Of a DNA stretch of 64,000 nucleotides, positions 43,277 to 52,467 are shown in pieces. The first letter of the stretch is position 1. Each line of letters opens with the position of its first letter. The notes under the pieces were generated by a model that was given only the letters and a program-made list of their open reading frames with translations, did not search any database and was not told the DNA's origin. The translations under genes were made by a program, and so were the position numbers. This DNA is from CAYLLN01 sp964384375. Its GTDB lineage: Bacteria; Planctomycetota; Planctomycetia; Pirellulales; Pirellulaceae. The stretch spans positions 1-64,000 of the forward strand of contig CAYLLN010000002.1 in NCBI GenBank assembly GCA_964384375.1. Direction: 5' to 3'.

Positions 43277-44260
43277 ATGGCGTTTTCTTCAGGAACGTGG
43301 GTGGTAACTGGCGGGGCCGGGTTTGTCGGCTCGGCGGTTGTCGTGGAGGCCTTGCGGCGGGGCGACTGCCAGAAGGTGGTTGTCCTCGACAGCCTTTCGA
43401 CCGGGAGCCGGCAGTATCTGCCCGCTGATCCGCGGGTGGAATTTCACTCGGCGGACCTGCGCGATGGGGCGGCCGTCGAACGGGTGCTGGCCGCAGCGCA
43501 TGCCGAGCGGGTGATTCACCTGGCGGCGATTCACTACATCCCTTATTGCAACCAGCACCCAGCCGAAACGCTGGAAGTGAACGTGACCGGCACGCAGAAC
43601 GTACTGGAAGCGTGCCGCAAACATCCCCCCAAGAGCTTGGTGATTGCCTCCAGTGCGGCGGTCTATCCGATTCACGACGAGGCGTGCGGCGAGGAGAGCG
43701 TTCCGCCGGGGCCGACCGACATTTACGGCCTGTCGAAGCACATCAACGAGCAGCAACTCGCCCTGTTCGCCAAGGAAGCAGGAATCCGGTGTGCGGCGGC
43801 CCGGCTGTTCAATGTGTATGGGCCGCAAGAGACCAATCCGCACGTGCTGCCCGAAATTCTGCGGCAGGCGCTGGCCGGGAACCTGAATCTGAAACTTGGC
43901 AACGTGAAGCCCAAGCGGGATTACATCTATGTGACCGACATTGCCAGCGGCGTGGTCGCGATGGCCGAACGCAGCGAGCATCCGTTCCGGGCGTACAACG
44001 TGGGGACGGGGACCGAGTATTCGGTCGAGGAGATGGTCGCCGAACTGGCCACGCTTTCGGGCCTGGCGCTGACGATCGACACCGACCCTGCGAAGGTGCG
44101 GAAATCGGACCGGATGCACCTGCTGTGCGATCGCCGTCGGATCGAGAAGGAACTTGGTTGGCGGCCACAATACGACCTGCAGCGAGGGCTTCGCGAGCTA
44201 TGGCAGTGGGCCCAGGAGCACCGCAAACAGGTTGAACTTCCGTTTGAACCCAAGAAGTAG
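43277..44260 (+). CDS. NAD-dependent nucleotide-sugar epimerase/dehydratase (SDR)
   Basis: 327 aa. Extended SDR features: TGGAGFVGS for NAD binding, IHLAAIHYIP, ASSAAVYP with the catalytic Ser/Thr position, Y-x3-K as YGLSK and RLFNVYGP. Closest by eye to UDP-glucose 4-epimerase/GalE-type and UDP-glucuronate epimerase enzymes; exact substrate open. AAAGG about 11 bases upstream. The gene is rich in G at third positions, unlike the C-rich block before 39 kb. Supplies an activated sugar for the adjacent transferases. Confidence 0.88.
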   Translation: MAFSSGTWVVTGGAGFVGSAVVVEALRRGDCQKVVVLDSLSTGSRQYLPADPRVEFHSADLRDGAAVERVLAAAHAERVIHLAAIHYIPYCNQHPAETLEVNVTGTQNVLEACRKHPPKSLVIASSAAVYPIHDEACGEESVPPGPTDIYGLSKHINEQQLALFAKEAGIRCAAARLFNVYGPQETNPHVLPEILRQALAGNLNLKLGNVKPKRDYIYVTDIASGVVAMAERSEHPFRAYNVGTGTEYSVEEMVAELATLSGLALTIDTDPAKVRKSDRMHLLCDRRRIEKELGWRPQYDLQRGLRELWQWAQEHRKQVELPFEPKK

Positions 44261-44280
44261 TGCGACGACTCGAAACGACT

Positions 44281-45453
44281 ATGCGAATCGGAATTTATGT
44301 CGATGTAGCCCGCGATGCCAAGCCGACCGGTATTGGCAAGCATGTGCTGCATTTGATCCAGGCATTGGCCGATCTGGATCAGACGAACGAATATTGGCTG
44401 TATTACCCTAGCCGAGCTTGGGGCAAGGCGGACGAATTCCCGCATTGCCCCAAGCAGGCGAACTTCCGCTCGCGACCCGTGCGTTTTCCACGGCGCTGGG
44501 AGGTGGATCGTCCGCGTGTGTGGTGGCAGTACTACCTGCCGTGGGTGCTGCGACGCGATGGGATCGACGTGTTCCATGGGCCGAACCACTTTGTGCCGCA
44601 ATTCGATCCTGCGCGCACCGTCGTGACGATTCATGACATTGCTTACTTCCACATGGAGGTGCATGGCGCGGGAATGGACCGGGTGATGCAAGATTGGACG
44701 CGCAAGGCGATTGACTGGTCGGGAGCGGTCATTGCCTTGTCGGAGAATACGCGGCGCGATGTCGAGGGAATCGGCTGTCCGGCGGAGAAGATCAAGGTCA
44801 TCTATGGCGGCGGGAGCGTTGTTCCGGAGCACAAAATCGCCTACGGACGGCTTGCAGAATTGCGGAAGGGGATGAACCTGCCGGAGAAATTTCTGCTGTT
44901 TGTCGGTGCGCTGCAGCCGAGGAAGAATGTGCCGTTTCTGGTAAAGGCGTATGCAAAGCTGGTCGCGGAGCGGTCGATTGAGGAACACTTGGTTTTGGCG
45001 GGGCCGAAATCGGATGCGACCGCCGAGATTGAGGCGCTGGTCGCATCGCTGGGAATTGGCGATCGGGTGCATCTGACAGGTTACTTGGACGACTGGCAGC
45101 TGCCTCTGCTCTACAAGGAAGCACGCGCATTCGTTCTGCCGACACGGTACGAAGGATTCACGCTCGTAACTTTGGAGGCGATGGCGTATGGCACGCCTGT
45201 CATCGCAACAGAAAGCAGTTCGATTCGTGAAGGGGTCGGCGATGCGGCGATGCTCGTCGAGGTCGATGACGTTCCGGCGCTTGCTGGTGCAATTGAGCGC
45301 GTGTTGACGGATGAATCGCTGCGAGCCGAATTGGTGCGACGTGGAGCCGATCGCGCAAAACGATTCACCTGGGAGCAGTGTGCGCAGGATACGCTGGCGC
45401 TTTATCAAGCAATGGCGAGTAATTCGCGGCTGGCGAAGAAGGTGCCGGCATGA
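44281..45453 (+). CDS. GT4 glycosyltransferase
   Basis: 390 aa from ATG 44281 (MRIGIYVDVARDAKPTGIGK); the GTG at 44260 would extend it into the previous stop and is less likely. The RPTGIGK-like opening, ALSENTRRDVEGIG, VGALQPRKNVPFLVKAY, VHLTGYLDDWQLPLLY and PTRYEGFTLVTLEAMAYGTPV (E-x7-E) mark a mannosyl/fucosyl-type GT4. Ends in a 4-base ATGA overlap with the next gene, so the pair is coupled. Confidence 0.9.
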   Translation: MRIGIYVDVARDAKPTGIGKHVLHLIQALADLDQTNEYWLYYPSRAWGKADEFPHCPKQANFRSRPVRFPRRWEVDRPRVWWQYYLPWVLRRDGIDVFHGPNHFVPQFDPARTVVTIHDIAYFHMEVHGAGMDRVMQDWTRKAIDWSGAVIALSENTRRDVEGIGCPAEKIKVIYGGGSVVPEHKIAYGRLAELRKGMNLPEKFLLFVGALQPRKNVPFLVKAYAKLVAERSIEEHLVLAGPKSDATAEIEALVASLGIGDRVHLTGYLDDWQLPLLYKEARAFVLPTRYEGFTLVTLEAMAYGTPVIATESSSIREGVGDAAMLVEVDDVPALAGAIERVLTDESLRAELVRRGADRAKRFTWEQCAQDTLALYQAMASNSRLAKKVPA

Positions 45454-46664
45454 AGGCGCTGCTCGTCAGCGAGGTCTTTCCGCCGCAAACCGGCGGCAGC
45501 GGGCGGTGGCTCTATGAGCTGTACCGCCGGATGCCGGCGGGGAGCGTGGCGGTCGCGGCCGGGGAGTATGCCGGGAGCGAGGCGTTTGACCGGGAGCAGA
45601 CGCTGGCGATCGAGCGGCTGCCACTGGCGTTTCCCACTTGGGGCTGTTTGAGCCGGAGCGGGGCGGGAAGTTACTGGCAGGCGCTTGGGCGCTTGAAGGG
45701 GATGATTCGCCGACACCGGCCCGAGGCACTGCATTGCGGCAAGATCCTGCCCGAAGGTTGGCTGGCGTGGCTGGTGAAGCTGCGGACGGGGCTGCCGTAT
45801 TGGATCTATGTGCATGGCGAGGAACTGGAGTATGGGCATCAGAGCCGCGAATTGGGCTGGATGATGCGGCGAGTCTTTGCTGGAGCGACGGGGGTCGTTG
45901 CGAATAGCGCGAATACGGCGGAACTGTTGCGACAGGACTGGCAAATTCCGCAAGCAAGGTTGCACACGCTGCATCCCGGCGTTGATGCAGGGCGGTTTTG
46001 TCCAACTCCGCGCGATTTGTCGGTGCGCCGTCGGCTTGGGTGGGGAGAACGGCCTGTGATTCTGACGGTTGGCCGACTGCAGAAGCGGAAAGGGCAGGAC
46101 ATGCTCATCCGGGCCATGTCAGCCATTCGCGAACAAGTGCCTGACGTGCTGTATTCGATTATCGGCGATGGACACGAGCATCCGGCTCTTGAGAGCTTGA
46201 TTGCGACAAATGGCCTGGCGGGGTGTGTCGAGCTTCGCGGCGAGCCGAGCGATGCCGAGTTGATCGAGTGTTACCAGCAATGCGACCTGTTCGTATTGCC
46301 CAATCGGACCGTGGATGGCGACTTCGAGGGCTTCGGGATGGTGCTGGTCGAGGCGCAGTCGTGCGGCAAGCCGGTGATTGCGGGCGATTCCGGTGGGACG
46401 CGCGAGACAATGCACGTGGGGCGGACGGGCTTGATCGTCGATTGCACGCAGCCGGAACCGCTCGCCCGCGGGATTATCGAATTGCTGCAGGATAGACCTC
46501 GCTGCAATCAGATGGGCCGTGCAGCTCGCGAATGGGTGACAGGTCGTTTTGACTGGTCACAACTCGCAAAGCAGGCGGCGAGCATCTTGGGGTTGGCAGG
46601 GCAGGTTTGCGAAACTGACGAGCAGAGCAATGCGAAGGCATCCGCGGAGGCGGCCATCGCTTGA
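45450..46664 (+). CDS. GT4 glycosyltransferase
   Basis: 404 aa starting MKALLVSEVFPPQTGGSGRW, a textbook GT4 N terminus with the glycine-rich acceptor loop. C-terminal domain: LTVGRLQKRKGQDMLIRAM, YSIIGDGHEHPALESL, VELRGEPSDAELIECYQQ, FEGFGMVLVEAQSCGKPVIAG. Start overlaps the previous stop (ATGA) and its own stop overlaps the next start (TTGA). Confidence 0.92.
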   Translation: MKALLVSEVFPPQTGGSGRWLYELYRRMPAGSVAVAAGEYAGSEAFDREQTLAIERLPLAFPTWGCLSRSGAGSYWQALGRLKGMIRRHRPEALHCGKILPEGWLAWLVKLRTGLPYWIYVHGEELEYGHQSRELGWMMRRVFAGATGVVANSANTAELLRQDWQIPQARLHTLHPGVDAGRFCPTPRDLSVRRRLGWGERPVILTVGRLQKRKGQDMLIRAMSAIREQVPDVLYSIIGDGHEHPALESLIATNGLAGCVELRGEPSDAELIECYQQCDLFVLPNRTVDGDFEGFGMVLVEAQSCGKPVIAGDSGGTRETMHVGRTGLIVDCTQPEPLARGIIELLQDRPRCNQMGRAAREWVTGRFDWSQLAKQAASILGLAGQVCETDEQSNAKASAEAAIA

Positions 46665-49252
46665 ACGTTCCGGGACACATTTCGACGTCGATTCTCTGGC
46701 CCCAGGGAGCGGAGATTGTGAAGGGGGCGACGCCGCTGTCGTTTGGCATCGACTTGCCGGCGGGGAGGGTCTCTGAGACGTGCCCGTTGCAAGTGGAAAC
46801 GGCAAACGGTATCCGACTTTCAGCCCAGGGGACGGTACTGGGCCGCTGGCACGATGGCAGTGCCCGGTGGCTTTTGGTTGATTGCGTGGCGCCTGCCGGA
46901 ACCCGGTTGCAGGATGCGTGGCAAGTCCGTTTCGACCGCGATGCGAGTGTGGATTGCAAAAGGACGGCTACGATTGAAGTGGAGGATCAAGACCATGCCG
47001 TGGTGGTTCGCCGCGAAGAGTGGTCGCTGTCGTTCGACAAGTCAACCGGTACATGGGCCGCACTGAAAGCATCCAAGCCAGTTGCCAAGGGAGAACTGCC
47101 GCAACTAACCGATGCTCATGGACGGAAACATGTTGCGAGCAAGGTCAAAGTAAGCATCGAGGCTAGCGGTCCCATCCGCGCGACTATCACTGTGGAGGGT
47201 TGTTATCACCGTGCGGGCGGCCTGCGAGTCGTTGCTCGTTGGAGTATGTTCGCGGGTACCGAGTTGTTGGAAGGCGACATAACGTTGCACAATCCGCGAC
47301 GTGCCAAACACAAAGGAGGGCTGTGGGATTTGGGAGATTCGGGCTCGATTCTCCTGAAGGACTTTACCCAGGCAGTATCCTTGGTTGACTCCAAGCAATC
47401 GGAGATTCGGCTGCGGTGTGAAGCGGAGCAGGAAGTGCGAACCGCTAATGATCGGGTTGAGATCTATCAGGAATCAAGCGGCGGCGACAACTGGAATAGC
47501 CGGAATCATGTGAATCGGCTGGGAAACGTTCCGATGAAAATGAAAGGCTATGTCTGTAAGACTGACGGCGAGGCCCTGACGGCATTGCGAGCACAGCCCA
47601 TTGTCGAGATTTCGAGCGGAAATTCTGCAGTCAGCGTCGAAATCGAGCACTTTTGGCAGCAGTTTCCGAAGGCGATTGAATGCCGTGACGGTGAAGTGCA
47701 ACTTAGACTCTTTCCAGGACAATTTGGCGATCTGTACGAGCTTCAAGGGGGCGAGCAGAAGACGCACCGGATCTGGCTGAAACTTGGGAGTACGTCCATC
47801 GCAAACCGCAGCTTGCCAACGAATGAGCGGCATCAGGCTCGGTCGCTCTCGCTGAAAGCAATTCCCGGCTTGCCCGATTGGAACAATGTCGATGCGGCAA
47901 CGATGGCCCGATTCGACCAGTTGGCTGAGGAATTCTTGAGCGGCCCGCGCGGGCTATACGCCAATCGCGAACTGGTCGATGAATACGGCTGGCGTAATTG
48001 GGGAGATTTGCATGCCGACCACGAAGAGCAGCACTACCGCGGACCGCAACCGCTCATTTCGCACTACAACAATCAGTTCGATGTGGTGCAGGGATTTCTG
48101 CTGCAATACTTGCGAACCGGCGATTCACGGTGGATGGACTTGGCAGAGCCGCTGGCGCGGCACGTGATCGACATCGACATCTACCACACCTCGCAAGACC
48201 GCCCCGCCTATAGCGGCGGGTTGTTCTGGTTCACCGACCACTATCTGCATGCGGAAACGTCGAGCCATCGGACGTACTCGCGAAAGAATGCGCCGCGGGA
48301 CGGCAGCTACGGAGGCGGCCCCAGTGCCTGCCACAACTTCACCACGGGACTGCTGCTATATCACCTGTTGACGGGCAACCCGCTTGCACGCGAGGCCGTG
48401 CTGTCGCTGGCAAACTGGGTTATTGCTCAAGACGACGGCTCACGAACGGTCTTCGGCCTAGTAGATGACGGCCCCACTGGCATGGCCTCAGCAACGTCGA
48501 GTGCATCCGACCACCGTCCGGGCCGAGCTGCTGGAAATTCAATCAACGCCCTTCTCGACGCATGGGTGCTCACGAACGACGTACAGTACTTGCAATATGC
48601 CGAGAGTCTGATTCGACGTTGCGTGCATCCGCGGCAAGATATTGATTCCTTATCGTTGCTCGATGCAGAAAAGCATTGGTCGTACACCGTTTTTCTGGTC
48701 AGCCTCGACAAGTATCTGCAAGCCAAGTTCGAGGCGGGACAACTTGACGAGAATTACGACTACGCACTAGCGAGTCTGGAACACTATGGCCGCTGGATGG
48801 CGGCGAATGAGCGGCCCTATCTGGAACGACCTGAAAAGCTGGAGTACCCGACGGAAGCCTGGGCAGCTCAAGAGTTTCGCAAGGCCAACATTTTGAGATT
48901 GGCAGCTCGCTACGCAGACGCGCGGTGGGCAAATGCGATGCGCCAAACTGGTAAATCGCTGGCGGATCGTGCATGGAGCGATTTGCTGCAATTTCCCACA
49001 AGAACCACAGCTCGCGCCATGGCGGTCGTGCTGGTCGAGGGAATTCTCGATGCCCAATTGCGGTGCGACTCGGCCAGAATTAGCACTGCCTCGAGCCGAA
49101 TTGTTGATGCCACGAATTTCCCGCCCCCGTTGAATTTCCTTCCACAGCGAGAGCGGATCAAGAAACAGCTGCGAACGGCTTCGGGCGTTACCGCACTACT
49201 GGCGACGGCTTCGTGTCCTAATCGCTGGCCACGCATTCTGAATCATCGTTAA
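46661..49252 (+). CDS. PcRGLX/YetA-like RIFT-barrel protein, putative glycan lyase or hydrolase
   Basis: 863 aa from a TTG overlapping the previous stop (TTGA). N-terminal ~260 residues look like the RIFT barrel of PcRGLX/YetA-type proteins (FGIDLPAGRV, GTVLGRWHDGSARWLLVDC, WSMFAGTELLEGDITLHNP). From ~420 an alpha-toroid part follows: HADHEEQHYRGPQPLISHYN, NQFDVVQGFLLQYLRTGDS, WMDLAEPLARHVIDIDIYHT, and GPSACHNFTTGLLLYHLLTG. Characterised relatives (PL26) are exo-rhamnogalacturonan lyases. No signal peptide or lipobox is visible, odd for a lyase; it may act on cytoplasmic or lipid-linked glycan, or reach the surface another way. Function inferred. Confidence 0.7.
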   Translation: MNVPGHISTSILWPQGAEIVKGATPLSFGIDLPAGRVSETCPLQVETANGIRLSAQGTVLGRWHDGSARWLLVDCVAPAGTRLQDAWQVRFDRDASVDCKRTATIEVEDQDHAVVVRREEWSLSFDKSTGTWAALKASKPVAKGELPQLTDAHGRKHVASKVKVSIEASGPIRATITVEGCYHRAGGLRVVARWSMFAGTELLEGDITLHNPRRAKHKGGLWDLGDSGSILLKDFTQAVSLVDSKQSEIRLRCEAEQEVRTANDRVEIYQESSGGDNWNSRNHVNRLGNVPMKMKGYVCKTDGEALTALRAQPIVEISSGNSAVSVEIEHFWQQFPKAIECRDGEVQLRLFPGQFGDLYELQGGEQKTHRIWLKLGSTSIANRSLPTNERHQARSLSLKAIPGLPDWNNVDAATMARFDQLAEEFLSGPRGLYANRELVDEYGWRNWGDLHADHEEQHYRGPQPLISHYNNQFDVVQGFLLQYLRTGDSRWMDLAEPLARHVIDIDIYHTSQDRPAYSGGLFWFTDHYLHAETSSHRTYSRKNAPRDGSYGGGPSACHNFTTGLLLYHLLTGNPLAREAVLSLANWVIAQDDGSRTVFGLVDDGPTGMASATSSASDHRPGRAAGNSINALLDAWVLTNDVQYLQYAESLIRRCVHPRQDIDSLSLLDAEKHWSYTVFLVSLDKYLQAKFEAGQLDENYDYALASLEHYGRWMAANERPYLERPEKLEYPTEAWAAQEFRKANILRLAARYADARWANAMRQTGKSLADRAWSDLLQFPTRTTARAMAVVLVEGILDAQLRCDSARISTASSRIVDATNFPPPLNFLPQRERIKKQLRTASGVTALLATASCPNRWPRILNHR

Positions 49253-49268
49253 TTGACAGTTGGGTTTC

Positions 49269-49907
49269 GTGCGACTGCTTGTCAAACAACTTGTAAGCTT
49301 CCTTGCCATTGCGGCGATAGTTCCCGTGGTGGCTTGGTTCCGTATTAGTGCTTGGGCGCTGGGACCGGTCCTGGTCTTCCCCGGCTTCTCACAAGCGATG
49401 AGCCTGATCCCGGGACTGACGGGCCAGTACCTCCGTCGGGCGTTTTATCGACTGGTGCTGCCGCGATGTGGGACGGGGAGCGTGGTGTCGTTTGGAACGG
49501 TGTTCTCCCATCCTACGGCCGAGATCGGCGAGCACGCCTACATCGGCGTGTTTTGCTGTTTAGGGGACGTGACGATCGAGGACGACGCTCTGATTGGCTC
49601 GCACGTTTCGATCACCAATGGCAACCGGCAGCATGGCACCGAGCGGCTGGATATTCCCGTCCGCGAGCAGCCGGGGGAGTGGCCGCGGGTGACGATTGGC
49701 CGCGATACGTGGGTGGGTGATCGAGCAGTGATCATGGCCGACGTGGGCCAGCACTGCGTCGTCGGCGCCGGCAGCGTCGTCACGCGGTCTGTGCCGGACT
49801 ATGCCATTGTTGTTGGATCACCGGCGCGAATCGTCGGCTGGCGAAAAGAGCCTGAGTCGCCACCCGATGAGGCTCCTACGGTTATACCGATGAGTGGTGC
49901 GGGATAG
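49269..49907 (+). CDS. Hexapeptide-repeat acyltransferase (LbetaH)
   Basis: 212 aa from GTG 49269 (TTG 49260 is alternative). Hydrophobic N-terminal segment (LVSFLAIAAIVPVVAWF), then a left-handed beta-helix of hexapeptide repeats: IGEHAYIGVFCCLGDVTIEDDALIGS and VTIGRDTWVGDRAVIMADV-type turns, with H-V-S-I-T-N-G-N near the active site. Resembles WcaF/CysE-type sugar acetyltransferases. Membrane-anchored by the N-terminal segment, which is less usual. Confidence 0.85.
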   Translation: MRLLVKQLVSFLAIAAIVPVVAWFRISAWALGPVLVFPGFSQAMSLIPGLTGQYLRRAFYRLVLPRCGTGSVVSFGTVFSHPTAEIGEHAYIGVFCCLGDVTIEDDALIGSHVSITNGNRQHGTERLDIPVREQPGEWPRVTIGRDTWVGDRAVIMADVGQHCVVGAGSVVTRSVPDYAIVVGSPARIVGWRKEPESPPDEAPTVIPMSGAG

Positions 49908-49952
49908 TCGTCTGAAACCTGAAATGCGAAATCTGAAATCTGAAACTGAGGC
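49908..49952. repeat. Phrase repeat before the UbiA-like gene
   Basis: Tandem TCTGAAA / CCTGAAA / GCGAAATC units fill nearly all of the gap between the acyltransferase stop and the next ATG, leaving only CATCC as leader. Same family style as the repeat in mqnA. Confidence 0.75.
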
Positions 49953-49956
49953 ATCC

Positions 49957-50967
49957 ATGTCCCTTCCCGAATCGCAATCCGATGAACTTGCCGTGCGCCA
50001 CGAAGTCTCAATCGTCGATCGCCTGATCGCCTATGCGTCGATCGCCCGACCCGATCACTGGCTGAAAAACGTCTTCATGCTGATCGGCGTGGTGCTGGCG
50101 TTTTTCTATAAGCCGTCGCTGCTCGCGGGCTTTGAGTGGGTCGATCTCGTGCTGGGTTTCATGGCGACGTGCCTGGTTGCATCGAGCAACTACGTGCTCA
50201 ACGAGATCCTCGACGCGCCGACCGACGCCAATCATCCAGAGAAGCGCAGCCGGCCGATTCCCTCGGGCCTCGTGAGCCTGCCGCTGGCCTATGCCGAGTG
50301 GCTGCTGCTCGGCGGCCTCGGCTTCTTCCTGGCCTGGCTCGTGAATGGGCCGTTCCTCGCTGCCGCGGTTTCGCTCTGGATCATGGGGCTCATCTACAAC
50401 ATTCCGCCGATCCGCTCGAAGGAACTCCCCTATGTCGATGTGGTCAGCGAATCGGTCAACAACCCCATTCGCCTGGCGCTCGGCTGGTTCGTCGTTTCGG
50501 CGGTGACAATTCCCCCAATCTCGTTGCTGGCTGCTTATTGGATGGTGGGGGCTTTCTTCATGGCGTCGAAGCGGTTTGCCGAGTACCGCACGATCAACGA
50601 CAAAGTGCGTGCCGCCGCCTATCGCAAGTCGTTTCGCCATTACGATGACAATCGCCTGCTCATCAGCATGTTTTTCTACGCCAGTGCAGCAGCGATGTTC
50701 CTCGGCATTTTCATCATTCGCTACCACCTCGAGCTGATTCTCAGCATTCCGCTGATCGCCGGCTTCTTCAGCATGTACCTGCGGATTGCCCTCAAGCCCG
50801 ACAGTGCCGCTCAGGCACCGGAACGGCTCTTCAAGGAGAAGGGGCTGATGCTGTATCTCGTGCTCTGCGTGGTGGTCTTTGTGCTGCTTATGTTCGTGCG
50901 GATCGAACCGCTTTACGACTTGTTCAACGTGATTCCGTCTGATCTGCCTGCACTGTGGGAAGTCTAG
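49957..50967 (+). CDS. UbiA-type prenyltransferase (DPPR-synthase-like)
   Basis: 336 aa from ATG 49957 (MSLPESQSDELAV); the longer frame would code through the phrase repeat. Nine or so membrane helices. Prenyl-diphosphate motifs: NYVLNEILDAPTDANHPEKR (N-x-x-x-D-x4-D) and YVDVVSESVNNPIRLALGW, with DHWLKNVFMLIGVVLAFF at the first helix, the form seen in decaprenyl-phosphate phosphoribosyltransferase-like proteins of surface-glycan loci. Would make a polyprenyl-phospho-pentose donor for a periplasmic GT, consistent with the GT39 gene next to it. Stop overlaps no start; next ATG is 35 bases on. Confidence 0.78.
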   Translation: MSLPESQSDELAVRHEVSIVDRLIAYASIARPDHWLKNVFMLIGVVLAFFYKPSLLAGFEWVDLVLGFMATCLVASSNYVLNEILDAPTDANHPEKRSRPIPSGLVSLPLAYAEWLLLGGLGFFLAWLVNGPFLAAAVSLWIMGLIYNIPPIRSKELPYVDVVSESVNNPIRLALGWFVVSAVTIPPISLLAAYWMVGAFFMASKRFAEYRTINDKVRAAAYRKSFRHYDDNRLLISMFFYASAAAMFLGIFIIRYHLELILSIPLIAGFFSMYLRIALKPDSAAQAPERLFKEKGLMLYLVLCVVVFVLLMFVRIEPLYDLFNVIPSDLPALWEV

Positions 50968-51002
50968 AACGATCAGTCGCCGGTCTCGCGATTCAATTGA
51001 CC

Positions 51003-52430
51003 ATGTCGCACGACGCTTCGCTAACGACCACGCCCCCGCTCACCGATGCGGCAGCTGCGCCGGCCCTGGCTCGTGGAGAGTTCGTGCGTCTGGGGGGGGT
51101 GCTGCTCGTTGGCCTGATCGTGCGGCTCCTCTTGCTTTGGCGCTTTGCGGACGTGGGTCTCGCGATTCACGACGAGCGCGATTACGACCAAATTGCCGTT
51201 TCGCTCGCCACCCGCGGCGAATACGGCTTTGCTCCTGGTCAGCTCACGTCGATCCGTCCGCCGCTCTACCCGGCATTCCTAGCGAGTATTTATCGCGTTG
51301 CTGGCGTGCAGAACTACCAGGCGGTTCGTGGAGTGCAGATTGTCCTTTCGCTCCTCACGACGGTCCTCGTCTATCTGCTGGCTCGCCGCCTCTACGACCA
51401 GCGGATCGCGATGGCTGCCGCGGCGCTCCACTGCTTGTATCCGTCGCTGGTCGGTGCGACGAATCTGGTGCTCACCGAGTCGCTCTTCACGTTCTTACTC
51501 GTCGGCTTTCTTCTCTTGATCGAACGATCGATGGCTACACAGTCGCGCTCCGCGCTGGCGGGTGCCGGCGTTGTGCTAGGGCTGGCGGCACTAACGAGGA
51601 GCGTCGTGTGGCTCTTTCCGCCGTTTGCCGTGCTGCTCATCATCGCCTTCAACCGGCAATTGAGTTGGCCGCGGCGGCTGGCCAGTGCTTTGCCGCTGGT
51701 GCTGGGATTTGCGTTGACCCTGGCCCCCTGGACGATCCGCAACACGCGGCTGCAGGAGACCTTCACCACCGTTGATGTGATGGGTGGCCGCAACGTCATG
51801 ATGGGCAACTACGAGCACACGCCGTGGTATCGGCCGTGGGCGGCGATCGAGATTTCGGGCGACGAGGCCTGGCACTCGGTCCTCTCGCGGCATCAAGGGG
51901 GCCTGGCCGGCAAAACGCAGGGACAGATCGACAAGCTGGCCATGAAGTACGCCCTGGCCTACATGGTCGAACATCCCGGCCAAACGCTCGCTCGCAGTTC
52001 CGCCAAACTGCTCCACTTCTGGCAGCTGGAGCGCGAACTGGTCGCGGGAGCCAAGCAAGGAATCTGGGGCCCGTTCGATCGCCTCGCGGTACTTGCGCTG
52101 GCGGCGGTCATCGTGGGTGTGTACGCAGCGACCATGCTCCTGGGCATTTTCGGTGCGGTCCTCGCACCGCCACGCAATTGGCAAATGCACGTCTTCCTGC
52201 TCGTTCTGATCGCGTTCGTCACGGCCCTGCACTGTGTCGCCTTTGGCCACTCGCGTTACCATTTGCCGCTGATGCCGATTGTCATCATTTATGCCGCCGC
52301 CGCGGGAATGCAATGGCGGTCGCTGCTGGCACAGTGGCGAAGTTGGAAATTCGCACTGGCAACGCTCCTGGCGGGAGGACTTGCGGCCAGCTGGATCGCC
52401 GACATTTTGTCCGAAGCGGGGCGGCTGTAG
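51003..52430 (+). CDS. GT39/PMT-family membrane glycosyltransferase
   Basis: 475 aa from ATG 51003. Polytopic (about 10 helices). Acidic catalytic region on the first outer loop: GLAIHDERDYDQIAVSLATRG, then SIRPPLYPAFLASIYRV and TLAPWTIRNTR, as in ArnT/PMT-type lipid-dependent glycosyltransferases that use polyprenyl-phosphate sugars. The substrate could be made by the UbiA-like enzyme upstream. Third-position usage is G/C rich as in the housekeeping genes. Confidence 0.85.
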   Translation: MSHDASLTTTPPLTDAAAAPALARGEFVRLGGVLLVGLIVRLLLLWRFADVGLAIHDERDYDQIAVSLATRGEYGFAPGQLTSIRPPLYPAFLASIYRVAGVQNYQAVRGVQIVLSLLTTVLVYLLARRLYDQRIAMAAAALHCLYPSLVGATNLVLTESLFTFLLVGFLLLIERSMATQSRSALAGAGVVLGLAALTRSVVWLFPPFAVLLIIAFNRQLSWPRRLASALPLVLGFALTLAPWTIRNTRLQETFTTVDVMGGRNVMMGNYEHTPWYRPWAAIEISGDEAWHSVLSRHQGGLAGKTQGQIDKLAMKYALAYMVEHPGQTLARSSAKLLHFWQLERELVAGAKQGIWGPFDRLAVLALAAVIVGVYAATMLLGIFGAVLAPPRNWQMHVFLLVLIAFVTALHCVAFGHSRYHLPLMPIVIIYAAAAGMQWRSLLAQWRSWKFALATLLAGGLAASWIADILSEAGRL

Positions 52431-52449
52431 GCGGTCGGCAGCGGACCGC
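52431..52449 (+). terminator. Short stem-loop right after the GT39 stop
   Basis: GCGGTC, loop GGCAGCG, GACCGC: a perfect 6-bp GC stem immediately after TAG. No T tract, so it may only stabilise the mRNA end. Confidence 0.3.
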
Positions 52450-52453
52450 AATG

Positions 52454-52459
52454 TAGAAT
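52454..52459 (+). promoter_or_regulatory. TAGAAT -10-like hexamer 8 bases before the amidotransferase ATG
   Basis: Placed, like TATAAT at 5736, so that a transcript would start at about the ATG (leaderless). No -35 is evident and the hexamer is common by chance. Confidence 0.25.
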
Positions 52460-52467
52460 CGAGTATC

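Noticed and set aside
52279..52467. Upstream extension of the amidotransferase
   Set aside because: Lies within the GT39 gene and lacks family similarity; the glutaminase domain begins at ATG 52468.
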